From Thalassotalea mangrovi (GTDB lineage Bacteria > Pseudomonadota > Gammaproteobacteria > Enterobacterales > Alteromonadaceae), in contig NZ_SWDB01000014.1 in NCBI RefSeq assembly GCF_005116735.1, positions 44,205-108,204 of the forward strand: a DNA stretch of 64,000 nucleotides, in the 5' to 3' direction. Below are positions 9,487 through 17,944 of the stretch, piece after piece; positions within the stretch are counted from its first letter, which is position 1, and each line of letters starts with the position of its first letter. The notes beneath the pieces are model-generated. The model had not been told where the DNA came from, did not search any database, and saw only the letters and a list, made by a program, of their open reading frames with translations. Position numbers and translations under genes: made by a program.

Positions 9487-9563
9487 ATTAACAAGACACC
9501 CATCGTAAACGCTTAGCAGGACACCCACCGCAAATGCAGTTATCAACACACCCATTGTTAATG
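9487..9563 (+). repeat. Left group of three GACACCCA repeats
   Basis: Three copies about 25 bases apart: AACAAGACACCCATCGTAA, AGCAGGACACCCACCGCAA and ATCAACACACCCATTGTTA. Each is flanked by TTA-type and TAA-type bases, so the unit is weakly palindromic at its ends. Confidence 0.8.
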
Positions 9564-9879
9564 AATCACCCGAACACTTAGATTGCTAATTTTGTTCTGC
9601 GGAGCAGGAGCAAGTTTCCACTCCTGCAAAATTGCTAAACATTGTTTTCTTAGTTTGGATGTCATTAAGCGTGAGGCGATAGCCTGCATTTGGCTAAATT
9701 CACTGCGACTAAACCTTACAGCATAAGTAAATATCAAGACACCTATGATAATCCTGTAAATTACTTGCAGGGAATTCTGTATGCGCGACAAGTCCGCAGA
9801 ATGAAGATAATACTTCCTCCTCTTATGAGTTCATAAAAGTATACTAATCAGTAGGTTGGTATTTGTTTGAAACATATTG

Positions 9880-9935
9880 GTTACAGTGGGTGTCTTGATA
9901 AGGAGGCCTCGATTACAGTGGGTGTCTTGTTAAGG
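9880..9935 (-). repeat. Right group of two inverted GACACCCA repeats
   Basis: Two copies of TTACAGTGGGTGTCTTG followed by ATAAGG or TTAAGG, separated by about 31 bases. These are the reverse complement of the left-hand copies. A much weaker third copy may lie at 9957-9972. Confidence 0.8.
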
Positions 9936-9994
9936 GGGCCTGAGTTAACCTGCTAAAGTTGATGTCTGATACGGGAAGGGAAGTATTTCGTGGA

Positions 9995-10024
9995 TAAAAA
10001 ACCCCCGCTAGACACTAGCAGGGA
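9995..10024 (-). terminator. Terminator of cysK
   Basis: Read on the minus strand, CCCTGCTA and CTAGCGGGGG pair around GTGT and are followed by TTTTTTAT. It sits about 75 bases beyond the cysK stop. Confidence 0.88.
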
Positions 10025-10101
10025 TTTGGTTTGTAAAGATCTTTGTCTGAAAAACAGAGTGTTGTGCTGTTTTTCGTTGCAAGGATGTACCTATTGAGTT
10101 G

Positions 10102-11070
10102 TTACTGGACCAACTCTGCATCGGTAAAGGTGTCACTGAATAGCGGACTGCTCAGGTAGCGTTCCGCCGAGCTTGCCAGAATCACGACAATGGTTTTCCC
10201 TTCATTGGCGGGGTCTTCAGCCAGGCGTTTAGCGGCAACCGCTGCAGCCCCTGATGAAATGCCGGCAAGAATGCCTTCTTCACGCATCAGGCGGTGCGCC
10301 ATTGCCATGGCTTCCTCATTCGTAACTTTTTCAACACTGTCAATTAGTGACAAATCCAGGTTACCCGGAATAAAACCAGCGCCAATCCCCTGAATTTTAT
10401 GTGGACCGGGTGTCAGTTCCTCGCCTGCCATCTTCTGGCTTATCACCGGCGAATCTGTCGGTTCTACGGCGACGGACTGAATCGCTTTGCCTTTCTCGTT
10501 TTTAATGTAACGGCTAACACCGGTGATGGTGCCACCAGTACCAACGCCGGCAACAAAAATATCGATATCACCACCGGTATCTTCCCAGATTTCCGGTCCG
10601 GTGGTTTTCTCATGGATCTCAGGGTTTGCCGGGTTATCGAACTGGCCCATTAATATGTGGTTTTCTGGATCCTGGGCAACAATCTCGTTAGCTTTTTCGA
10701 TCGCCCCTTTCATACCTTTGGCACCGTCGGTCAACTCAAGTTTGGCGCCAAGGGCAATTAGCAATTTACGGCGTTCAAGACTCATCGTGCTTGGCATGGT
10801 GAGAATCAAGTCATAGCCTTTTGCTGCTGCTACGAATGCCAATGCAATACCGGTATTGCCACTGGTCGGCTCTACAATGGTTTTACCTTTACTTAATTTT
10901 CCGCTTTTCTCTGCATCCCAAATCATGTTGGCACCAATCCGACATTTGACGCTGAAACTCGGGTTACGGGCTTCAATTTTCGCGTACACGTTACCGCCGG
11001 TAATACGGTTAAGCTTAACCAGGGGCGTATTGCCGATAGATTGCGGGTTATCTTGATATAGGTTGGTCAT
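10102..11070 (-). CDS. cysK: Cysteine synthase A (O-acetylserine sulfhydrylase)
   Basis: A 322-residue PLP enzyme that makes L-cysteine from O-acetylserine and sulfide in the cytoplasm. The PLP lysine is K42 in [14 protein letters not shown], exactly the E. coli position. The [10 protein letters not shown] substrate loop, the [10 protein letters not shown] phosphate loop and SSGAAAVAA are all present. AAAGGA upstream fits the ATG. It is transcribed alone, with its own terminator, and divergently from the MoxR operon across a 300-base gap. Confidence 0.97.
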   Translation of the reverse strand: MTNLYQDNPQSIGNTPLVKLNRITGGNVYAKIEARNPSFSVKCRIGANMIWDAEKSGKLSKGKTIVEPTSGNTGIALAFVAAAKGYDLILTMPSTMSLERRKLLIALGAKLELTDGAKGMKGAIEKANEIVAQDPENHILMGQFDNPANPEIHEKTTGPEIWEDTGGDIDIFVAGVGTGGTITGVSRYIKNEKGKAIQSVAVEPTDSPVISQKMAGEELTPGPHKIQGIGAGFIPGNLDLSLIDSVEKVTNEEAMAMAHRLMREEGILAGISSGAAAVAAKRLAEDPANEGKTIVVILASSAERYLSSPLFSDTFTDAELVQ

Positions 11071-11371
11071 GATATGATCCTTTGGGTTATCCTTAGCTTA
11101 AACGCTGCGCACGTAACAACAGTATGGCGCAGATTTATAATGAGCATTCCAACAACAGTTTCGCTAACCCATTGTTGATAATCGATAATTTCAATATCGA
11201 AAGAAACAATGAAGCGGATGATAGTTGCTATTATAGGCTAGATTACTCAGTTTTCATTCTTCTAAGAAGTAATAGAACGTTATAACTAATTCCATTCAGT
11301 TGTATTTTCTTTATTTCTATTTAGTATAAAAAATCGCATCTCTAAGTTTGCACAGTTTCGGAGGTATTATC
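11071..11371. other. Intergenic region between cysK (-) and the moxR-like gene (+)
   Basis: About 300 AT-rich bases that must hold both divergent promoters. A TTGTTGATAATCGATAATTTC patch near 11172-11192 is rich in short ATC/GAT inversions, but I see no clear operator and no reading frame of note. Confidence 0.5.
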
Positions 11372-12211
11372 GTGTTTAAAGGGACTCAAAATTACATCGC
11401 CAGTCAGGAATTACAACTGGCGGTAAATGCCGCTATTGCTCTTGAAAAACCATTGTTGATCAAAGGCGAGCCTGGTACCGGTAAAACCATGCTGGCAGAA
11501 GAACTGGCGACTAGCCTTAACTGCGAGCTATTTCAATGGCATATTAAATCCACCACCCGGGCCCAACAGGGGTTGTATGAGTATGATGCGGTTTCGCGCT
11601 TAAGAGACAGTCAGCTCGGTAAAGAGGGGGTTAAGGATATTGCTAATTATATCGTTAAAGGCAAGCTCTGGCAGGCTTTTGAGCAAAATGAGCGACCGGT
11701 GTTACTGATTGATGAAATCGACAAGGCAGATATCGAGTTCCCCAATGACCTGCTTCTGGAGCTCGATAAAATGGAGTTTTTCGTATACGAGACTCAGCAA
11801 AAAGTTTTTGCAAAACAGCGTCCTATTGTCATTATTACCTCCAACAATGAAAAGGAGCTACCCGATGCCTTTTTAAGGCGCTGCTTCTTTCATTACATTA
11901 AATTCCCGGATAAAGAGGAGATGCAGGCGATTGTCGATGTGCATTTCCCTTCGATTAAACAGCGTCTGCTCGACGAAGCCTTATCGATGTTTTTTGATTT
12001 GCGAGACATCCCGGGCCTGAAGAAAAAGCCGTCCACCTCTGAGCTGATTGACTGGCTAAAACTGCTGGTTGCCGAAGATATTGATCCGGCGATCTTACAT
12101 GAAAGTAATCAAAACAAAGTCATTCCCCCGTTACACGGCGCGCTGCTAAAGAATGAGCAGGATGTTCACCTGTTCGAGAAGTTGGCATTTTTAAATCGCT
12201 CGGGTCGTTAA
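11372..12211 (+). CDS. MoxR-type AAA+ ATPase
   Basis: A 279-residue AAA+ ATPase. Walker A GEPGTGKT is at residues 32-39, Walker B VLLIDEID at about 109-116, and sensor/arginine-finger region IITSNNEKELPDAFLRRC follows. MoxR ATPases act as chaperones that load metals or remodel partner complexes and are usually paired with a VWA protein, as here (next gene three bases away). The start is GTG at 11372, set by GGAGG at 11360-11364; the longer frame from a TTG at 11348 runs through that ribosome binding site and is rejected. Confidence 0.9.
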   Translation: MFKGTQNYIASQELQLAVNAAIALEKPLLIKGEPGTGKTMLAEELATSLNCELFQWHIKSTTRAQQGLYEYDAVSRLRDSQLGKEGVKDIANYIVKGKLWQAFEQNERPVLLIDEIDKADIEFPNDLLLELDKMEFFVYETQQKVFAKQRPIVIITSNNEKELPDAFLRRCFFHYIKFPDKEEMQAIVDVHFPSIKQRLLDEALSMFFDLRDIPGLKKKPSTSELIDWLKLLVAEDIDPAILHESNQNKVIPPLHGALLKNEQDVHLFEKLAFLNRSGR

Positions 12212-12214
12212 GAT

Positions 12215-13387
12215 ATGCTTATCGATTTTTTCTTCACCCTGAAAAAGTATCAGGTGCCCGTAACCTTAAAAGAGTTACTGGATTTAATTCAGGCGCTCGA
12301 ACAACGAGTGATCTTTGCATCTATCGATGATTTTTACGTAATTTCCCGGGTTATTCTGGTTAAAGATGAGTGCCACTTTGACAAGTTTGACCGGGCCTTC
12401 GCCGATTATTTCGAGGGTGTAGAACGGATTGATTTAGACCTTGATAAAATTCCAAAAGATTGGCTGGAAAAGCGCTTTGAACGAATGTTTAGCGAACAGG
12501 AGCGCAAGCAAATTCAGCAGCTCGGCGGTCTGGAAGAACTAATGAAAACCCTGCACGAACGCCTGCGTGAACAGAAAAAACGGCATCAGGGCGGCAATAA
12601 ATGGATAGGTACCGGTGGCACATCACCGTTTGGCGCGTATGGTGAGCATCCGGGGGGCATGCGTATTGGCCAGGAGCAAAGTCGAAATCGTAGTGCCGCC
12701 AAAGTCTGGGATAAACGGGAATTCCGTAATCTTGATGCCGATGTCGAACTGGGCACTCGTAATATAAAAATGGCATTACGTAAGCTACGTCAGTTCGCCC
12801 GAACCGGTGCCGCCTCCGAACTTGACCTGGACAACACCATTAAAGCGACAGCACAAAATGCCGGCTATCTTGACTTAAAAATGCGTCCCGAGCGTCATAA
12901 CGCCATCAAAGTACTGTTATTTTTCGATGTTGGCGGTTCAATGGACGATCATATTCTTGCCTGCGAAGAGCTTTTCTCAGCCGCTCACACTGAATTTAAA
13001 CACCTGCAATATTTTTATTTCCATAACTGTGTATATGAACAGGTTTGGCAGGACAATAAGCGGCGTCGCCAGGAAACCATCGATGTATGGGATATCATTC
13101 GCACCTACGGCAAGGAATACAAAATTATATTCGTTGGTGATGCCACCATGGGTCCCTATGAAATAACCTACCCCGGGGGCAGTGTCGAGCACTGGAACCA
13201 GGAAGCCGGTAGTGTCTGGATGCAACGCGTGTTAGATCATTTTCAACATGCTATCTGGTTAAACCCACAACCGAGAGCTTATTGGCCCTATTATCAATCT
13301 ATTGGTCTGATGGAGCAGATCATGGCGGGTCATATGTATGAGATGACGCTTGAAGGTTTATCTAATGGCATAAAAGCGCTATTGTAG
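12215..13387 (+). CDS. CoxE-like von Willebrand factor A domain protein
   Basis: A 390-residue protein. The N-terminal half is helical and charged, with a Gly-rich linker (GGNKWIGTGGTSPFGAYG) near residues 128-146. The C-terminal half is a VWA fold beginning VLLFFDVGGSMDDHI, with the MIDAS aspartate at D238. The usual D-x-S-x-S is here D-V-G-G-S, so one metal-binding serine is replaced by glycine. The later IIFVGDATMGPYE strand carries the acidic MIDAS-loop residue. It is tightly coupled to the MoxR gene (three-base gap). The pair likely forms a AAA+/VWA maturation machine of unknown client. Confidence 0.85.
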   Translation: MLIDFFFTLKKYQVPVTLKELLDLIQALEQRVIFASIDDFYVISRVILVKDECHFDKFDRAFADYFEGVERIDLDLDKIPKDWLEKRFERMFSEQERKQIQQLGGLEELMKTLHERLREQKKRHQGGNKWIGTGGTSPFGAYGEHPGGMRIGQEQSRNRSAAKVWDKREFRNLDADVELGTRNIKMALRKLRQFARTGAASELDLDNTIKATAQNAGYLDLKMRPERHNAIKVLLFFDVGGSMDDHILACEELFSAAHTEFKHLQYFYFHNCVYEQVWQDNKRRRQETIDVWDIIRTYGKEYKIIFVGDATMGPYEITYPGGSVEHWNQEAGSVWMQRVLDHFQHAIWLNPQPRAYWPYYQSIGLMEQIMAGHMYEMTLEGLSNGIKALL

Positions 13388-13425
13388 AATTTATCAACAA
13401 TTTACAAGATGTTAGCAAAGAACAA

Positions 13426-14757
13426 ATGAACGCCGATCTGATTGAAAATGCTAGTGAACAACACCATCATCTGACGCGCAAAGAAACCAAGGAAGTCATC
13501 ACCCCATTTGCGTTTGCTATTGATGAAACCTTGTTTGGCACCGCTATTGCCGCGCCTTGGAAGCGTGGTGTTGCCATGGGGCTCGATCTGATTCTTATTG
13601 CCGTGCTCTCATCTGCCGGAGGAGAATTCCTGGCATTGGCCATTGCCATCGCCGCATTTCGTTTTGGCAGCAAGAAAAGAGCGGCAAAATTAGGTAAAGA
13701 GGATGGCACAAAACGTCGTGCGTTACTGCGCTTTACCGGTGCCTTTATTTTGTTTTTGCTATTGCTCAGCATTCTGCCGCCATTGTTTAATAGCGGTGGC
13801 AACTGGCAGGACAAAGATTACAGTGGTTATGCTGACATGGATAATAAAGCCGCAGATAATACCAAGGATCTGCAAATAGGACTGGGAAAATCTCTCGAGC
13901 TAACAGGTTTTATCATCACCACGATCAATAAGATCGAACAAAAAAACTGTCAACAGCAGGTTGCGTGCTGGCGCGATGTGTTAGCACCATTACCCACACA
14001 AGCAATAGATTTGGAATTCACCGCAGAACAGGCAGATATTCTGTTCACTAAAATCGTAGAAGAGTTGCCGCTCACTGGTGAGGAACAGACTTTATTAGCC
14101 GATGAATTGAAACAATCTTTTGCATCCTTGGCTGAGCAAAATTCTGTACCTGAACAACCTGCAGCCGACACCAGGGTTCAAAGCGTTGGCGCAAGCAGCA
14201 ACGACAGCACTGACCAGAACAATGCAACCGAGCAAAAAATCACCACAGGGTCGAGCTCGTCTGAGCCAGCTACTGATAGCACTCAGCCAGTCAAAGAATC
14301 GGAAAAGGAAAACCAGACAGGGACAACGGACGAGCCTGCCAGGGAAACAGAGAGCAAAGGCAAAGTCACCAAACCTATTTATTCCATCGTTGAGTACTTC
14401 AAAGCACTGATTCAGGATCTCGGCCTTGGTTTTGGTTGGGCGGCGTTTTATTTTACTATCTGCGGAACCTTGTTTAACGGCAAAACCCCCGGTAAGAAGT
14501 TGCTGGGTATTCGCGTCATTCAACTGGATGGTACCCGCCTGTCATTGTGGGACAGCTTTGGCCGTTATGGTGGGTATGGTGCAGGGCTCGCGACAGGATT
14601 ACTCGGCTTTTTCCAGATTTTCTGGGACGCCAACCGGCAGGCAATTCACGATAAGATTTCCGCAACCGTGGTGATTGATGAACGTAAAGTGGTGCCGCCT
14701 GAGCTGGTGGCCATGGCCAGGGAAGAACAGACTGATGCTGAGATTAACGACCATTAA
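13426..14757 (+). CDS. RDD-family membrane protein with long acidic insertion
   Basis: A 443-residue membrane protein. Residues 44-78 (APWKRGVAMGLDLILIAVL) and 101-121 give the first transmembrane segments; residues about 335-430 hold the rest of an RDD module (GKTPGKKLLGIRVIQLDGTRLSLWDS, then ANRQAIHDKISATVV). Between them lies a roughly 200-residue soluble insertion; its second half (about 240-310) is low-complexity and rich in S, T, E, Q and D. Two cysteines in KNCQQQVACW may form a disulfide. Typical RDD proteins are 150-200 residues, so this one is unusually long. It follows the MoxR-VWA pair after 38 bases and may be its membrane partner. Confidence 0.8.
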   Translation: MNADLIENASEQHHHLTRKETKEVITPFAFAIDETLFGTAIAAPWKRGVAMGLDLILIAVLSSAGGEFLALAIAIAAFRFGSKKRAAKLGKEDGTKRRALLRFTGAFILFLLLLSILPPLFNSGGNWQDKDYSGYADMDNKAADNTKDLQIGLGKSLELTGFIITTINKIEQKNCQQQVACWRDVLAPLPTQAIDLEFTAEQADILFTKIVEELPLTGEEQTLLADELKQSFASLAEQNSVPEQPAADTRVQSVGASSNDSTDQNNATEQKITTGSSSSEPATDSTQPVKESEKENQTGTTDEPARETESKGKVTKPIYSIVEYFKALIQDLGLGFGWAAFYFTICGTLFNGKTPGKKLLGIRVIQLDGTRLSLWDSFGRYGGYGAGLATGLLGFFQIFWDANRQAIHDKISATVVIDERKVVPPELVAMAREEQTDAEINDH

Positions 14758-15068
14758 TTAAAACGGTGTCACCAGGGCCTGTTGAACTTTTCCGACCAAC
14801 TTATGTGCAATCACAGTTAAATAATCGATTAAACGAATAACGTAACAGAATCTGGTCAGTTTTTATCACGAGCCAATTCGTAGACATTTACGATTCATTC
14901 ACGTATAAGTGAATAACAAATGAAAAATTGCTGTGAATTTAGGCGTTTGTTGCGTTGATTAACTTGGAAAGGTTGTAGCATCAGGGTGATAATAATGGTT
15001 TGCGTTATACTTAGAGCATTAACCTGACAGCCGTGCAGCATGGAAAGCATTTTGCGAAGAGGTGGCTT
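14758..15068. other. Intergenic region upstream of the DUF3300 gene
   Basis: About 310 bases without a convincing gene. The one structure I see is the inverted repeat ATTCACGTATAAGTGAAT at about 14897-14914, with six-base arms, which could be an operator or part of a promoter. No terminator with a T run follows the RDD gene. Confidence 0.45.
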
Positions 15069-16901
15069 ATGACACGTTTAACTCAATTGCTGGCAATGGT
15101 CTGTTTGACAAGTTCAGCGTCGATGCTGTTTGCTCAGCAACCCAACAACACTGCTCGGCAAATCAGTCCGGCAACAACAGAAAAAGCCACTGCTGCAGAA
15201 AAACGCCAGCCAGATAGTGATGAGCAGATATTTAGTGAAGCGCAACTGCAGCAGATGTTGGCGCCTATCGCCCTGTATCCTGACAGTTTATTAACCCATA
15301 TTCTTATCGCGGCGACTTATCCTCTGGAAGTTGTGCAAGCCAATCGCTGGCGCCAGAAAAATCTGTCGATGTCTAATGATCAGGCGATGAAGGCAGTTGA
15401 AAATGAAGACTGGGATCCAAGCGTCAAGGCACTCATTGCCTTTCCGGAAGTCTTGCAGCGCATCAGTGATGATCTCGACTGGTTACAGGATCTAGGTGAC
15501 GCCTTCCTTGATGATGAGCAGCGACTGCTTGCCAACATCCAGTCATTGCGTCAGCAAGCTGATAAAGCCGGCAGCCTGGATAGTATGGACAAGGTAGATG
15601 TGTACAAAGAGGATAATGTAATCGTTATCCAGTCACCTCAGCCAGAAGTGATTTATGTACCTTACTATGATACCCGTGTGGTCTACGGAAACTGGCGTTG
15701 GGGTTATTACCCACCGGTCTATTGGGATTGGCGCTGGCATCATAATCACAGCCATTTCGCCCACATTGGTTACTACACCTGGTTGCCGGGAGTAAGCTTG
15801 TCCTTTAATTATCACTTTAATTCATTCTATTGGCCTGGCTATCATGTCAGGGTCTACAACGATTACCGCTACAAGCCATATCATTATCGCAATAAATACT
15901 ACCCGGGTCGTCGCTATCATCATAAAAAGCCCTATTATGCGAACAAGATCAAGCAGGATTTAGGTGAACAGTGGCGGCATGATCCCAGGCACCGCAAAGG
16001 TGTCGGTTATCGTACCGACTTTGCCAAACGCCAGTATCATTCAAATCGTGAGGTGTACACGGATGCCAATTCAGCGGATATGCGCAAAATGGGCTACGTG
16101 GGTGGAGAACAGGGCGTTGGTCGCAAAGAGTTAATCCGACAACGACAGGAGCAATTGCAGCGAGATGTACAAGCGCAGGCACAAATTCAGGATGCGGCCA
16201 GTCGGATGGGTAATAAACCAGTGTCTGGCAAATTGACTGAAGCGTTGCAAAACCCTGAGCCGAAAACAGCACCTCGCCCGCTCAACAAGGAGCTGATTGG
16301 ACGCTATCAACAACGATTTGAACAACAAGGTCGCGACCTGAACACATATACCGTTGAGCAAGGGCCGCAGGCCGTTGGCACCCGCACGGCAACCAGGCAA
16401 ATTAACGGATCCAACAACGAATTGGGTCAGCAAATGCGCAACGATGACAGGTATCAACGTTTTCAGGAGAAACTATCGAGTTCGCCGGAACAATTTAAGC
16501 AGCTCAGGGAGGCCAGACTCAATAGCGAAACAGCAACTCAGTCTGTACCTCAGCCAACTACGCGAAGCTCTCGTCCCAGTATCAATGCCGACATTGCCGG
16601 TAGCCGTGATTCGATGGCAACTTCCAGGCGGATGATAGAGTCGGCCAGGGCATCGTCATTACCGGGTCGCAGCATTAATCAACGCACCCTGCCATCATCA
16701 CGGGAAATAACCCCTAGTGTGTCGCCTTCGGTTCGCTCAACATCAAATGTTCGCAGCGTTCCAACCCATAGTGCTCCGTCAAGATCGATACAGGCACCAA
16801 CTCGAAGCTATCAGACAACGACACCGCGAACAATTCCGCGGGCGCCATCTCGGCCAGTAACCCGATCTGTACCACCTTCGAGCAGACAAAAAGAACATTA
16901 G
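15069..16901 (+). CDS. DUF3300 domain secreted protein with aromatic/His-rich segment
   Basis: A 610-residue exported protein. The signal peptide MTRLTQLLAMVCLTSSASMLFAQ precedes a DUF3300 domain (about residues 55-195: QMLAPIALYPDSLLTHILIAATYPLEVVQANRW and DWDPSVKALIAFPEVL). Residues about 205-290 are extraordinarily rich in Tyr, Trp, His and Arg (YYPPVYWDWRWHHNHSHF and similar). The last 250 residues are low-complexity, Ser/Arg/Gln/Thr-rich and probably unfolded. AAGAGG is well spaced for the ATG at 15069; a GTG twelve codons upstream is less likely. The function of the family is not established; envelope location is inferred from the signal peptide. Confidence 0.87.
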   Translation: MTRLTQLLAMVCLTSSASMLFAQQPNNTARQISPATTEKATAAEKRQPDSDEQIFSEAQLQQMLAPIALYPDSLLTHILIAATYPLEVVQANRWRQKNLSMSNDQAMKAVENEDWDPSVKALIAFPEVLQRISDDLDWLQDLGDAFLDDEQRLLANIQSLRQQADKAGSLDSMDKVDVYKEDNVIVIQSPQPEVIYVPYYDTRVVYGNWRWGYYPPVYWDWRWHHNHSHFAHIGYYTWLPGVSLSFNYHFNSFYWPGYHVRVYNDYRYKPYHYRNKYYPGRRYHHKKPYYANKIKQDLGEQWRHDPRHRKGVGYRTDFAKRQYHSNREVYTDANSADMRKMGYVGGEQGVGRKELIRQRQEQLQRDVQAQAQIQDAASRMGNKPVSGKLTEALQNPEPKTAPRPLNKELIGRYQQRFEQQGRDLNTYTVEQGPQAVGTRTATRQINGSNNELGQQMRNDDRYQRFQEKLSSSPEQFKQLREARLNSETATQSVPQPTTRSSRPSINADIAGSRDSMATSRRMIESARASSLPGRSINQRTLPSSREITPSVSPSVRSTSNVRSVPTHSAPSRSIQAPTRSYQTTTPRTIPRAPSRPVTRSVPPSSRQKEH

Positions 16902-16918
16902 GTTTTCAGCGATTTATA

Positions 16919-17353
16919 ATGACCATGTCCGGGCGAATATCTGTCGAGATGATGACCATTTATCGACAGGCCCGATATCGAGTGATAATTGATAACCAGG
17001 ATTATCGCATCGAATTGGGGTGCTCGGGCGGCGAACTGCACCAATGGTTGCAACAACAAGGTGCGCATACGGCGGCATTAATTACGGCCTGTAACCCTTA
17101 TAGTGAAAAGCTGAGCGATGAACAAAATCGCATAGCGCAATTAAAACTCGAGGCCGAATTAGACCGGCAGGGTTATCATTACTACCACGGTGAAGGGCGA
17201 AATCTGGCGGGGACGTGGATAGAGCCTGGTGTTTTTATTCTCGATATCGAGCGCCATGATGCTTGTTGCCTGGCAGCAAGGTATCAACAGAATGCGTTAG
17301 TTTTTCTCCGTTCAGGCCCGGTCTGTACGCTGGCGGAAATATTGTCAGCTTAA
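16919..17353 (+). CDS. DUF3293 domain protein
   Basis: A 144-residue cytoplasmic protein matching the DUF3293 pattern: AALITACNPYSEKLSDEQN (residues 52-70), RIAQLKLEAELDRQGYHYY and a C-terminal LVFLRSGPVCTLAEI. The biochemical role of the family is unknown. Three in-frame ATGs (16919, 16925, 16949) are possible starts and none has a strong ribosome binding site. It starts 17 bases after the DUF3300 stop and may be co-transcribed. Confidence 0.75.
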   Translation: MTMSGRISVEMMTIYRQARYRVIIDNQDYRIELGCSGGELHQWLQQQGAHTAALITACNPYSEKLSDEQNRIAQLKLEAELDRQGYHYYHGEGRNLAGTWIEPGVFILDIERHDACCLAARYQQNALVFLRSGPVCTLAEILSA

Positions 17354-17427
17354 CAACCAGTTGATGGAGCAGGGCAAGCTGTTGTTGATGCACTTGAAGG
17401 ACTAATAGGGATCAGAACAAAGGATTT

Positions 17428-17655
17428 ATGATGAAATACTGGATTGTTTTCACTTTACTGTTGTTATCAGGATGCTCTTCGGGTTCGCAACCCCTGAGTG
17501 ACTATGTCGCCAGGGAGGTATTGGAAAATCTCACCGGCAGCGAGATACGCTACAACGGTGCGGCTTGTGCGAATATCAAAAATCAGTGTCCGTCCAGTGA
17601 TTACTCCGAATGGCTGCACACTAATGGCGAAGTCGCGTGCTCCTGCACGAAATAA
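17428..17655 (+). CDS. Small lipoprotein of unknown function
   Basis: A 75-residue protein with a lipoprotein signal (MMKYWIVFTLLLLSGCSSG, lipobox LSGC at residues 13-16). The mature 60 residues contain four more cysteines (AACANIKNQC and VACSC), suggesting disulfides in the periplasm. AAAGGATTT precedes the ATG. I do not recognise a named family. Confidence 0.7.
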   Translation: MMKYWIVFTLLLLSGCSSGSQPLSDYVAREVLENLTGSEIRYNGAACANIKNQCPSSDYSEWLHTNGEVACSCTK

Positions 17656-17857
17656 GAGAATCCTGAGGTCGATTGCTTTCGGTATAGCTGCCAACAAGAG
17701 CTCAATGGTCCGTTACCGGTGAGTGATAACTCGTCCATAAAGGAGCGCCTCTGCTGACGTTATCAATAAATCCCTTACTATTTATCTACAACATAATCAG
17801 ATAAATGTGTTTAAATATAAGCTATTAACGTATTAATTTTGACTTGCCCGGTGATAA

Positions 17858-17894
17858 GGGGTCAGGTCTTGAATGGTGCATTTGATACACCATT
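17858..17894 (+). repeat. REP-like palindromic unit with GGGGTCAGGTCTTG head
   Basis: The head word GGGGTCAGGTCTTG is followed by AATGGTG, a nine-base loop and CACCATT, a seven-base perfect inverted repeat. From memory, heads of this form followed by a palindrome are frequent as REP-like units in marine gammaproteobacteria and are linked to RAYT transposases of a different subgroup. It lies in the gap before the AraC-type regulator and is a single copy here. Confidence 0.5.
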
Positions 17895-17944
17895 AAGTCC
17901 AAATCCCATTGTTTGTCCCTGGCGGCAACTGGCTGTAACTTGAT

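Larger units (their letters stand above)
9487..9935. mobile_element. Transposase-less element bounded by inverted GACACCCA repeats
   Basis: Roughly 450 bases with repeat copies in one orientation on the left (cores at about 9494, 9519 and 9545, plus a degenerate one at 9736) and inverted copies on the right (9884-9898, 9915-9929). The shared word is TTAtCAAGACACCCA followed by y-t-GTAA. Exactly the same word and layout bound the RAYT gene at 33.8-35.5 kb. The interior has no transposase; a weak 77-codon frame on the minus strand (9558-9791) has no recognisable content. I read it as a non-autonomous or decayed relative of the RAYT element. A hairpin GCAGGAG/CTCCTGC lies at 9604-9627. Confidence 0.6.

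Noticed and set aside
9558-9791. 77-codon minus-strand frame inside the small repeat-bounded element
   Set aside because: No recognisable motif, one repeat copy lies inside it, and it does not resemble the RAYT protein.
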